5,000 nt of DNA, taken from assembly GCA_026388755.1 (NCBI GenBank), contig JAPLJE010000742.1, positions 1 through 5,000 on the forward strand, given 5' to 3'. The notes below the pieces were generated by a model that saw nothing but the letters and a program-made list of their open reading frames with translations, searched no databases and had not been told where the DNA came from. The translations under genes were made by a program, and so were the position numbers. This stretch comes from Deltaproteobacteria bacterium (GTDB lineage: Bacteria; Desulfobacterota; Desulfobacteria; Desulfobacterales; Desulfatirhabdiaceae). Shown here in pieces: positions 1 through 5,000 of the stretch (position 1 is the first letter of the stretch; each line of letters opens with the position of its first letter).

Positions 1-2
1 CT

Positions 3-281
3 ATTGCCCTCAGCTCGGATGATGCCGTTGCGCTGGGGCTCACAGACGGCCGGCCGGTCAGGGTCGTCACGGAGGCCGGCAGTGCGTTCGGAGAACTCCA
101 GGTCAGCACCCAGGTGCGTTCAGGAACCGTTCTGATTCCGCACGGATTCGGCCTGATTTATGACGAAGCGGTTTACGGCATCAACGTCAACCATCTGACA
201 AAAAATACGCACCGGGATCCGCTGGGAACTCCCATCCACCGGTTTGTGCCTTGCCGGGTTGAGAATATGTCATCCCGATAA
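3..281 (+). CDS. Molybdopterin oxidoreductase, C-terminal end (5' truncated by window)
   Basis: This is the last 92 codons of a gene that begins before the window; the frame is open from base 3 and ends at TAA 279-281. The residues match the molybdopterin-dinucleotide-binding domain found at the C-terminus of DMSO-reductase-family enzymes. An early stretch DDAVALGLTDGRPVRV fits the 'A..LGL.DG..V.V' beta-barrel pattern, and the late stretch NVNHLTKNTHRDPLGTP followed by HRFVPCRVE is the typical tail of this family. These enzymes bind a Mo or W bis-MGD cofactor and carry out redox chemistry in anaerobic respiration or formate and related metabolism. The catalytic residue and iron-sulfur sites lie outside the window, so the substrate cannot be told. 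The short tail after the RVE motif suggests a normal end rather than a truncation. No convincing terminator hairpin follows. Confidence 0.8.
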   Translation: MALSSDDAVALGLTDGRPVRVVTEAGSAFGELQVSTQVRSGTVLIPHGFGLIYDEAVYGINVNHLTKNTHRDPLGTPIHRFVPCRVENMSSR

Positions 282-369
282 CCAGTTCCACACCCAACGA
301 AGGAAAGACGACCACCGCGGAAAACCTATCAGTGGCCATGACCCAGATGGGGAAACGGAAACAAAATGC

Positions 370-396
370 TTGCAAATATTTTTTTTTAGATATAAT
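370..396 (+). promoter_or_regulatory. Possible sigma70-type promoter for the phosphatase/ATPase pair
   Basis: A TTGCAA hexamer (370-375) and a perfect TATAAT (391-396) lie in a strikingly A/T-rich segment within the non-coding gap 282-429. The spacer is 15 nt, shorter than the usual 17, which lowers confidence. Transcription would start near 403, leaving a leader of about 25 nt before the GTG start at 430. The rest of the gap (282-369) shows no clear gene, hairpin or repeat. Confidence 0.45.
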
Positions 397-429
397 TTAC
401 CAAGTTATGTTAATCATGGGTTGTCATCA

Positions 430-888
430 GTGAACATCCTCATCACCTGTAACGCAAATATCGTTCGCAGCTTCATGGCCGAACGCGTCCTTAAGAGCCT
501 GCTGAAGAGACATGGCATTCGAGATGTGGAGGTTTCTTCGGCCGGCCTCCTGGATATGAAGGGAGCGTCCGCTGATACGATCGCACGACAGATACTGCAG
601 GAAAACGGCATCGACGATGAAGGCCACCATTCGCAGCTCGTGAATGAAGAGAAAATCAGAGAGGCGGACCTGATCGTTACAATGGAAAAAAAACAACTGC
701 AGCAAATTGAATATCTGTATCCCGATGCCATACCCAAATTACGCGTATTGAAATCCTATCTGCCGGATATGGGTTCCGTGGGAACCGAAGAAGACGTTCA
801 GGATCCCTATCGTCGCTCCATTTTTCATTACCGGTTGTGCTTTGCAGAAATTTCGATAGCTATGGGGGAAATGATCAAATGTATTTAG
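430..888 (+). CDS. Low-molecular-weight protein tyrosine phosphatase
   Basis: A 152-aa protein of usual family length, cytoplasmic, that removes phosphate from phosphotyrosine (or is an arsenate-reductase-like relative). The P-loop C-X5-R-S is at residues 7-14 (CNANIVRS), with nucleophile Cys7, Arg13 and the family's conserved Asn10. The general-acid Asp is in the DPY motif at 125-127. SSAG at 36-39 and ADLIVTME at 79-86 also fit. The frame is open further upstream, but a GTG start at 430 gives the canonical N-terminus MNILITC; TTG 421 is the alternative. Shine-Dalgarno is weak (GGG 418-420). Two departures from the common CLGNICRSP loop are Val12 for the second Cys and Phe15 for Pro. The 3' end overlaps the ATPase gene by 10 nt. 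In other bacteria such phosphatases (Wzb type) counter the tyrosine kinases of exopolysaccharide export; that role is inferred here, since no kinase is in the window. Confidence 0.85.
   Translation: MNILITCNANIVRSFMAERVLKSLLKRHGIRDVEVSSAGLLDMKGASADTIARQILQENGIDDEGHHSQLVNEEKIREADLIVTMEKKQLQQIEYLYPDAIPKLRVLKSYLPDMGSVGTEEDVQDPYRRSIFHYRLCFAEISIAMGEMIKCI
864..870 (+). promoter_or_regulatory. Ribosome binding site of the ExeA-type ATPase gene
   Basis: GGGGGAA lies 8 nt before ATG 879, inside the end of the phosphatase gene. It decides the start: the frame is open from ATG 837, but the earlier residues do not match the family, whereas the protein from 879 begins MYLEYWGLKKYPF, the standard ExeA-family opening. 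Confidence 0.7.
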
Positions 889-1673
889 AGTACTGGGGTC
901 TAAAGAAATACCCGTTCGAAAACGTGCCCGATCCGGAGTTTATGTTCTATTCGCACGAACATGAAGAGGCCCTGGCGAGACTTGTCTATGCCGCAAAACG
1001 GAACAAAGGGGCTGTTTTATTAACCGGAGATATCGGAAGCGGCAAAACGACGTTAAGCCGGGTCTTCATTCAGCAATTGGCCGACTCCGAATTCGACATC
1101 GGCCTGATTAACAACCCATGTCTGGAACCACTTGATTTTCTGAAGGAAACTCTCTACCAGCTTGGCCTCAATCCCCGTTCTCAATCCAAGTCAGATTTTC
1201 TGCAAATGTTAAATAATCGCATGATCAAAAACTGGAAAAACAATCGGACAACTCTTCTTATCATCGATGAAGCCCAGTTGATATACAAGGAAACATTTGA
1301 AGAGATACGACTGCTCTTGAACTTTCAGGTAAACGATCGCTATCTTTTGACCCTGATCCTCATGGGGCAGCCAGAATTGCGGGATATCATCAGAGGATAT
1401 AAGCAACTCGATCAGCGAATCGCCATCCGCTACAATTTGAACTCTCTCAGTAGAGAATCTGCAGATAAATGCATCGCCTTCCGACTGGAAAAAGCCGGAC
1501 AGACAAAAAGCATATTTTCCGCTGCCGCCTTGGAAGAATGTTATAACTATTCCAGAGGGATTCCCCGGAAAATCAATAACGTCTGCGATTTGGCCCTGCT
1601 CGTCGGATGCGGCATGATGGTCGAGACGATAGATGCTGATATTATCAAGAGGGTGATCAGAGATTCATTATAA
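879..1673 (+). CDS. ExeA-family AAA+ ATPase (secretion / PEP-CTERM-locus type)
   Basis: A 264-aa cytoplasmic ATPase. It opens with the ExeA/GspA signature (YWGLKKYPFENVPDPEF, residues 5-21). Walker A is GDIGSGKTT at 50-58 with Lys56; Walker B is LLIIDEAQ at 126-133 with Asp130 and Glu131. A sensor-like LILMGQPEL is at 159-167, LDQRI at 177-181 may hold the arginine finger, and RGIPRKINNVCD at 226-237 is the family's C-terminal motif. The length fits the short ATPase-only form, without the peptidoglycan-binding domain and membrane segment of full ExeA. Similar short ATPases accompany exosortase/exopolysaccharide loci (the 'putative secretion ATPase, PEP-CTERM locus' family) and also resemble transposition ATPases such as TnsC/MuB in fold. 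Translation is probably coupled to the phosphatase gene through the 10-nt overlap. Codon and base use are more A/T-rich than in the converging operon. Confidence 0.85.
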   Translation: MYLEYWGLKKYPFENVPDPEFMFYSHEHEEALARLVYAAKRNKGAVLLTGDIGSGKTTLSRVFIQQLADSEFDIGLINNPCLEPLDFLKETLYQLGLNPRSQSKSDFLQMLNNRMIKNWKNNRTTLLIIDEAQLIYKETFEEIRLLLNFQVNDRYLLTLILMGQPELRDIIRGYKQLDQRIAIRYNLNSLSRESADKCIAFRLEKAGQTKSIFSAAALEECYNYSRGIPRKINNVCDLALLVGCGMMVETIDADIIKRVIRDSL

Positions 1674-1749
1674 TCGTTCTATCCAGCCCGATCTGCCGTA
1701 GCCTTTTTTGATTTCGATGGTCTGTCAAGCATCTTTCTTAGGAATATCC
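1674..1749. other. Convergent intergenic gap without a clear terminator
   Basis: The 76 bases between the ATPase stop and the stop of radical SAM protein 2 hold a T6 run on the plus strand (1704-1709), but no stem of useful length precedes it. A 4-bp GATG/CATC pairing around 1717-1734 is too weak to call a terminator. No small gene is visible. Confidence 0.4.
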
Positions 1750-2886
1750 TCAGCAAAGACAATCCCGAACAATCCGCTCATGAACTTGAATCGCCGCCGC
1801 GCGAGACTTGGCCACCTGGCAGAAGTATTCGATGGGCGTATCCATTTCGCCCGTCTCCAGCCAGGAATGGGCCGGACACCACAGACACAGGTTGATGATG
1901 GGGCAGCGGCGGCAGCGTTCTAAATATTCCCTGCGCCGGGAACGCATATCCCGAACCTTCGGCACGAGCTTTTCCCAGGCATCGCGGAGCGTCCCGAAAC
2001 GCAGATCGTACATCGTCTCCGGCGCCCACAGGGAAGAGCACAGGCGGAATTTGCCATCATAACTGACATTGAAACTCCCTTCTCCTGCTCCGCAATGAAA
2101 GAGATGATCGCAGCCGATGTGGGTGAACTCCGCATGGATCAGCTCGTCGCAGCCTTGCCGCAAGGCGGAAAAGCGCGCCTCGTCCGCCCTTTCCAGCGCC
2201 ACAATCTCCTCCGGCGTCAGGCGTTCGGCCCTGATCTCCGCGTTGCGCCCCTCATCCCGGTCAAACCGCAGATGCAACTGGGGATCAAAGCGGAAATAAT
2301 CCTTCGTATGGGCGCGGCAGAAAGCGGCAATCGCCGTCAGTTCGTGAAAATTGGACCGGATGGCCATGGCCTTCAGGCGAATCTTGATGCCGCTTTCCAT
2401 GAGCCGGTTCAGTCCATTGGTGAAGGCGGAAAATGATCCGGGACGGCGGGTGACGCGCTCGTATGTCTCCCGCGATGCGCCATAAACGGTGATCTCGATA
2501 TCCCGGGGCGGGTATTTCCTGAACAATTCAATATGCTCGTCCCGCAGCAGTACCGCATTGGTGAATACTGAAACGAGAAGTCCCTTACGCTTGAGGCTCA
2601 GGTAAATCTCCGGGAAATCCTCACGCAGGAGGGGTTCCCCGCCGGAAATGAGAACCCATATCGCCCCCAACGCCGCCGCCTGATCGGCGATGGCACTGAT
2701 TTCCGGAAGCGTCAGTTCCCTGGACCGTGCCTCTTGATCGCCGGCAGGCAGATTGATGTAGCAATGGCGGCAATGGTGGTTGCAGCGGGCCGTGATCTCA
2801 AGGTCAAAGGACAGGACGGCGCGGCGCTCTTCGAGCTTCGCCCAGAGGGGAAATTTCTGAATCTCCAGCGTGTTTTTCTGATTCAT
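1750..2886 (-). CDS. Radical SAM/SPASM maturase 2 (last gene of operon)
   Basis: A 378-aa cytoplasmic iron-sulfur enzyme. The radical SAM cluster motif CX3CX2C is CNHHCRHC at residues 35-42 (Cys35, 39, 42), and the SAM-binding SGGEP is at 81-85. A C-terminal SPASM domain, which normally binds auxiliary 4Fe-4S clusters, shows Cys265, the G-X4-C pair Gly278/Cys283, then Cys325, 328, 334, 337 and Cys356. SPASM radical SAM proteins of this size (PqqE, anSME, sactipeptide and heme/peptide maturases) mostly modify peptides or proteins. ATG at 2886 overlaps the TGA of the peptidase gene as ATGA, so translation is likely coupled. It is a clear paralogue of the protein at 3819-4997, sharing the C-terminal pattern CPAxSWxExGxxDTPxEYxC. 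The exact reaction (cyclophane, thioether, epimerisation or other) cannot be read from sequence. Confidence 0.9.
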   Translation of the reverse strand: MNQKNTLEIQKFPLWAKLEERRAVLSFDLEITARCNHHCRHCYINLPAGDQEARSRELTLPEISAIADQAAALGAIWVLISGGEPLLREDFPEIYLSLKRKGLLVSVFTNAVLLRDEHIELFRKYPPRDIEITVYGASRETYERVTRRPGSFSAFTNGLNRLMESGIKIRLKAMAIRSNFHELTAIAAFCRAHTKDYFRFDPQLHLRFDRDEGRNAEIRAERLTPEEIVALERADEARFSALRQGCDELIHAEFTHIGCDHLFHCGAGEGSFNVSYDGKFRLCSSLWAPETMYDLRFGTLRDAWEKLVPKVRDMRSRRREYLERCRRCPIINLCLWCPAHSWLETGEMDTPIEYFCQVAKSRAAAIQVHERIVRDCLC

Positions 2887-3383
2887 TCAATCCATCTTCT
2901 GGTCCACCTTCCTGCAAAAGGCTTCACAATGCCCCACACAGTCCACACCACTGGCATCAACCATCCATGCAGCGATAGAAATGCGATGACAACGCGCTCG
3001 ATTCCCGTACCGAGCCACACTTGCCTGCCGCGATGTTCCACCCGGATAACACGGCCAAGGATGCTTGACCTTGACACGCACCCATCGGGTTCACGCGCGT
3101 TATCGCCTTTGATGAGATACCTTTCGCGCGATATGTGAACGATACGATGCACAATCAGTTTGCCGCAGTTTGAATTCACGAACGCGACCACATCTCCGCA
3201 GCGAAGCCGCCTCGACGCAATGGTAATCATATCGCCATCACGGATGAAGGGAGTCATGCTGAAACCGGGTGCGCAAAAACGAAACGGCATATCTTTGTCC
3301 AGAACGGCCGCCATCAACTCGGCAACAGCGGTGCCGGGCATCGACGGCAATATTTGATTCGCCTTCACATAATGGCTGGTCAT
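2883..3383 (-). CDS. S24/S26-type signal-peptidase-like protein, membrane anchored at C-terminus
   Basis: A 166-aa protein with the signal peptidase I core. The catalytic Ser42 lies in GFSMTPFIRDGD (40-51), GDVVAF is at 63-68, VHRIV at 78-82 contains His79, and the box KGDNAREPDG is at 92-101. Having His rather than Lys in the second catalytic position resembles the S26B (SipW, archaeal and ER) type with a Ser/His dyad; this is read from motif alignment by eye. There is no N-terminal membrane segment; instead a hydrophobic stretch at about 131-153 followed by basic residues suggests a C-terminal anchor. Starts with ATG 3383, preceded at 7-8 nt by an AG-rich GGAAAAG. It overlaps the upstream short frame by ATGA and the downstream radical SAM gene by ATGA. 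Placement between two maturases and a PqqD-like gene suggests it cleaves a leader or signal from a modified peptide (inference). Confidence 0.8.
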   Translation of the reverse strand: MTSHYVKANQILPSMPGTAVAELMAAVLDKDMPFRFCAPGFSMTPFIRDGDMITIASRRLRCGDVVAFVNSNCGKLIVHRIVHISRERYLIKGDNAREPDGCVSRSSILGRVIRVEHRGRQVWLGTGIERVVIAFLSLHGWLMPVVWTVWGIVKPFAGRWTRRWIE

Positions 3384-3505
3384 TCTTGCTTTTCCAATCG
3401 TTTCAGCATCACAAAATGGCTGCGGTCGGCCGGCGTGCCCTCAGATACCAACTTCGGTTCGAGTTCCTGGATGGTATGCATCTTGAAGCCGATGCTACTG
3501 AACAA
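3380..3505 (-). CDS. Short reading frame between pqqD-like and peptidase genes: small protein or methyltransferase 3' remnant
   Basis: A frame too short for ordinary gene calling fills the gap between the PqqD-like and peptidase genes. From TTG 3505 it gives 41 aa; from ATG 3481 it gives 33 aa beginning MHTIQELEPK. Its TGA (3382-3380) overlaps the ATG of the peptidase gene as ATGA, the same junction type as peptidase/radical SAM 2, which argues that the frame is or was translated. A GGAGG lies 7 nt before TTG 3505. An in-frame stop at 3535-3533 rules out a longer protein. The residues SSIGFKMH and, near the end, DRSHFVMLKR resemble by eye the last strand and helix of class I SAM methyltransferases, so it may be the tail of a deleted gene. 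A genuine coupling peptide or small precursor is the alternative; there is no Cys, and no core motif is recognised. Confidence 0.4.
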   Translation of the reverse strand: MFSSIGFKMHTIQELEPKLVSEGTPADRSHFVMLKRLEKQE

Positions 3506-3791
3506 CCACCATCCTCCGTTGTACCAGCTCCGTCATCAGCCCCAGCACGTCCTTTTCGATTTTTCCGGGAGGTGCGCTGAATTCCATCGCCAGTTCCGCC
3601 GCCAGGGTGCGCAGCGACTTCTTGCCGTCCAGCCTCGACCAGATGGCCTTGCCCGTTTCGTTCATCGTGTAGAGTTCATCATCCATGTCGCCGATCCCCG
3701 CAACTAGGGGTACGATGATCAGCTCGTCCTCGATCACCCGGGCCACGACGTCCTCGGATGGTACACATTTCGCATCAAGCATAAGTTCCAT
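3495..3791 (-). CDS. PqqD-like peptide-binding protein (RiPP recognition element fold)
   Basis: A 98-aa protein of normal PqqD-family length. The family pattern is clear: VPSEDVVARVIEDELIIVPL at residues 10-29, LYTMNETGKAIWSRLDGKKS at 40-59 (matching the 'ly.LNetg..IW.lldG' core), and a C-terminal helix with KDVLGLMTELVQRRMVV at 80-96. PqqD proteins and the related RiPP recognition elements bind leader peptides through a winged-helix fold and deliver them to a radical SAM/SPASM partner. Here it sits directly after radical SAM protein 1, 27 nt beyond its stop, which fits a partnership. ATG 3791 is preceded by AAGGA (3806-3802) at 10 nt. Stop is TAG 3497-3495. Some PqqD-family proteins in deltaproteobacteria belong to systems with unknown substrates (for example GeoRSP); assignment to a subfamily needs profile comparison. 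Confidence 0.85.
   Translation of the reverse strand: MELMLDAKCVPSEDVVARVIEDELIIVPLVAGIGDMDDELYTMNETGKAIWSRLDGKKSLRTLAAELAMEFSAPPGKIEKDVLGLMTELVQRRMVVVQ
3513..3517 (-). promoter_or_regulatory. Shine-Dalgarno-like GGAGG before the short frame
   Basis: GGAGG on the minus strand lies inside the end of the PqqD-like gene (its CGG AGG ATG codons) and stands 7 nt before TTG 3505. It would favour the TTG start of the short frame, though it may be a coincidence of PqqD coding sequence. Confidence 0.35.
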
Positions 3792-3818
3792 TATTTATTT
3801 GTCCTTTTCTTTAGGCTT

Positions 3819-4997
3819 TCATCTTTTTGAATTGTTTCCGGTAAACCCTTTAACCCGTTCCCGCCAATCCTCTACCTCCCAGGCTTTTTCCTGATCCATG
3901 ATCAGCCCCAGATACCGCGCCTGGGCGTGGGCCACACCGCACAGATATTCCACCGGCGTATCAAGCGTGCCGTGTTCCATCCAGGATTTGGCAGGGCACT
4001 GTTCGCAGAGTCCCTTGAGGAAGCACCGGGCGCAGCGGTTCAGATACTCGGGGTTTGTCGCCCGCAGTTCCCTGAGCCTCGGGAAATACTCGGTAAGGGC
4101 AAATCGTAACGAACTTCGGTTCCGCAGATCATACACCGTCCCGGGATCACGCAGGCTCATACACATCTGCGCCTTTCCATATGCGTCGATGCAGGTCCCG
4201 TGTCCGGCCCCGCAGGAAAAAAGTTTATCTCCCGGCGGCCCCATGAATTTTCCGCAGAATTGCTTCATATCTCTTAGATAAAGGGGGTTACGGGCCAGCA
4301 TGCCTACGGTCTCCTCAGGCGTTGCCCTTAGCTTCGAAATGCGGTCATTCTTCGCGGGATCGTCCCGGCGGCAACGGAAGTCGAAATTCATGGAGTAACC
4401 CGGCTTTTCATCCATCCGGGGGATCGTCTGCGCCCATGTCTCGAATTCTGCTATGTCGTCTTTCAGGAAGGGAAGCAACGCCGCCTTAACGATAAATGGG
4501 ATCTGATGTTTCTCCAGGAGCGCAACGCCGCGACGGAACTCCGCAAAGGCTCCCTTCTTGCCCACCGCCCGGTCATAAGACTCAGGCCGCATTCCATAAA
4601 CAGACACTTCCACGACGCGCCCCGGGGGAATCCTTGCCAGAAGGGCCGCCAAGCCCGGGGTGATGAGGCGGCCATTGGTGAACAGGATGACCTGCATCCC
4701 CAGACGGCGAGTGAATTCATACAACTCCGCTAAATCCTCCCGCAGTAGGGGTTCCCCGCCGGTGAAACGAACGGTAAGACAGCCCAGGCCGGCAGCCTCT
4801 GTCAGGATATCCTTGATGAAATCCGTGCCCATCTCCCGATCGCGGGCGGCCACATCGTTTTCCGGAAGATTGATGCAGCAGTGGATGCAGTTATTGTTGC
4901 ACCGCTCCGTCAGCTCCATGTCGAGCTGGCCCAGCAGCGGCTGCTTGCCATGCCAGATCTTGAATTCATGGGACTTGAGCTTTTTTGTGTAGGTCAT
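3819..4997 (-). CDS. Radical SAM/SPASM maturase 1 (first complete gene of operon)
   Basis: A 392-aa cytoplasmic enzyme. The radical SAM motif is CNNNCIHC at residues 33-40 (Cys33, 37, 40), immediately followed by a further Cys41. TGGEP is at 79-83. The SPASM domain has Cys262, the G-X4-C pair Gly274/Cys279, then Cys322, 325, 331, 334 and Cys353, in the same order and spacing as in the paralogue at 1750-2886. Both also share VYG after the fourth strand and the C-terminal DTPxEYxC. It ends in a charged tail of about 25 residues absent from its paralogue. The start ATG 4997 is directly preceded by TAA (5000-4998), which could be the stop of an upstream gene abutting this one; the ribosome binding site lies outside the window. 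Likely acts on a peptide presented by the PqqD-like neighbour (inference). Confidence 0.9.
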   Translation of the reverse strand: MTYTKKLKSHEFKIWHGKQPLLGQLDMELTERCNNNCIHCCINLPENDVAARDREMGTDFIKDILTEAAGLGCLTVRFTGGEPLLREDLAELYEFTRRLGMQVILFTNGRLITPGLAALLARIPPGRVVEVSVYGMRPESYDRAVGKKGAFAEFRRGVALLEKHQIPFIVKAALLPFLKDDIAEFETWAQTIPRMDEKPGYSMNFDFRCRRDDPAKNDRISKLRATPEETVGMLARNPLYLRDMKQFCGKFMGPPGDKLFSCGAGHGTCIDAYGKAQMCMSLRDPGTVYDLRNRSSLRFALTEYFPRLRELRATNPEYLNRCARCFLKGLCEQCPAKSWMEHGTLDTPVEYLCGVAHAQARYLGLIMDQEKAWEVEDWRERVKGFTGNNSKR

Positions 4998-5000
4998 TTA

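Noticed and set aside
187..375. Minus-strand frame over the oxidoreductase end and the gap
   Set aside because: It is antisense to a well-supported coding end and shows no recognisable protein features.
244..429. Upstream extension of the phosphatase frame to TTG 244
   Set aside because: It overlaps the end of the oxidoreductase gene, contains the A/T-rich promoter-like segment, and its residues do not match the phosphatase family, which begins at MNILITC.
1695..1728. TTGACA on the minus strand (1728-1723) as a promoter
   Set aside because: No -10 element is found at suitable spacing; the downstream sequence is an A-rich run leading only into the end of a convergent gene.
1695..1735. Intrinsic terminator at the T6 run between the convergent genes
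   Set aside because: No G/C-rich stem precedes the T run; the only pairing seen is 4 bp with a 10-nt loop.
2095..2436. Long plus-strand open frames across the radical SAM genes (also 3354-3707, 3898-4281 and 4660-4992)
   Set aside because: They are antisense to genes with strong motifs, have no family-like residues and no ribosome binding sites; they are shadows of G/C-rich coding sequence.
1..5000. CRISPR arrays, tRNA genes, insertion sequences, direct or inverted repeats
   Set aside because: None was seen by eye; the only recurring nucleotide similarity is between the two radical SAM genes and reflects their common descent.

Overview
The window carries two oppositely oriented gene groups that converge near position 1,700. 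It looks like an anaerobic Gram-negative bacterium, most likely a deltaproteobacterium (Desulfobacterota; a Syntrophus- or Geobacter-like relative). This is an inference from gene content: a molybdopterin oxidoreductase, an ExeA/PEP-CTERM-type ATPase, and a radical SAM/SPASM plus PqqD cassette. No rRNA or other strong taxonomic marker is present.

Plus strand, 1-1673. The window opens inside the last ~92 codons of a molybdopterin-dependent oxidoreductase, which ends at 281. After about 150 non-coding bases with an A/T-rich promoter-like segment come two overlapping genes: a small low-molecular-weight protein tyrosine phosphatase (430-888) and an ExeA-type AAA+ ATPase (879-1673). In known bacteria both families are common in exopolysaccharide/capsule or exosortase loci. 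Their 10-nt overlap points to coupled expression. No tyrosine kinase or polysaccharide gene is visible here. This pair looks more A/T-rich than its surroundings.

Minus strand, 4997-1750. A compact operon, read from right to left: radical SAM/SPASM protein 1 (392 aa), a PqqD-like peptide-binding protein (98 aa), a short reading frame of 41 codons or fewer that may be a small gene or the 3' remnant of a methyltransferase gene, an S26-type signal-peptidase-like protein with an apparent Ser/His dyad and a C-terminal membrane segment (166 aa), and radical SAM/SPASM protein 2 (378 aa). Neighbouring genes overlap or are separated by only 27 nt, and two junctions are ATGA stop/start overlaps. The upstream end of the operon probably continues beyond position 5000.

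How it may work together (inference): the PqqD-like protein would present a ribosomally made peptide to one or both radical SAM/SPASM maturases, and the signal-peptidase-like protein would cleave the product at the membrane. No precursor peptide is recognisable in the window, so the substrate is the main open question. The layout recalls Geobacter-type radical SAM/SPASM/PqqD systems (GeoRSP), but with two complete radical SAM enzymes and a peptidase in the same operon.
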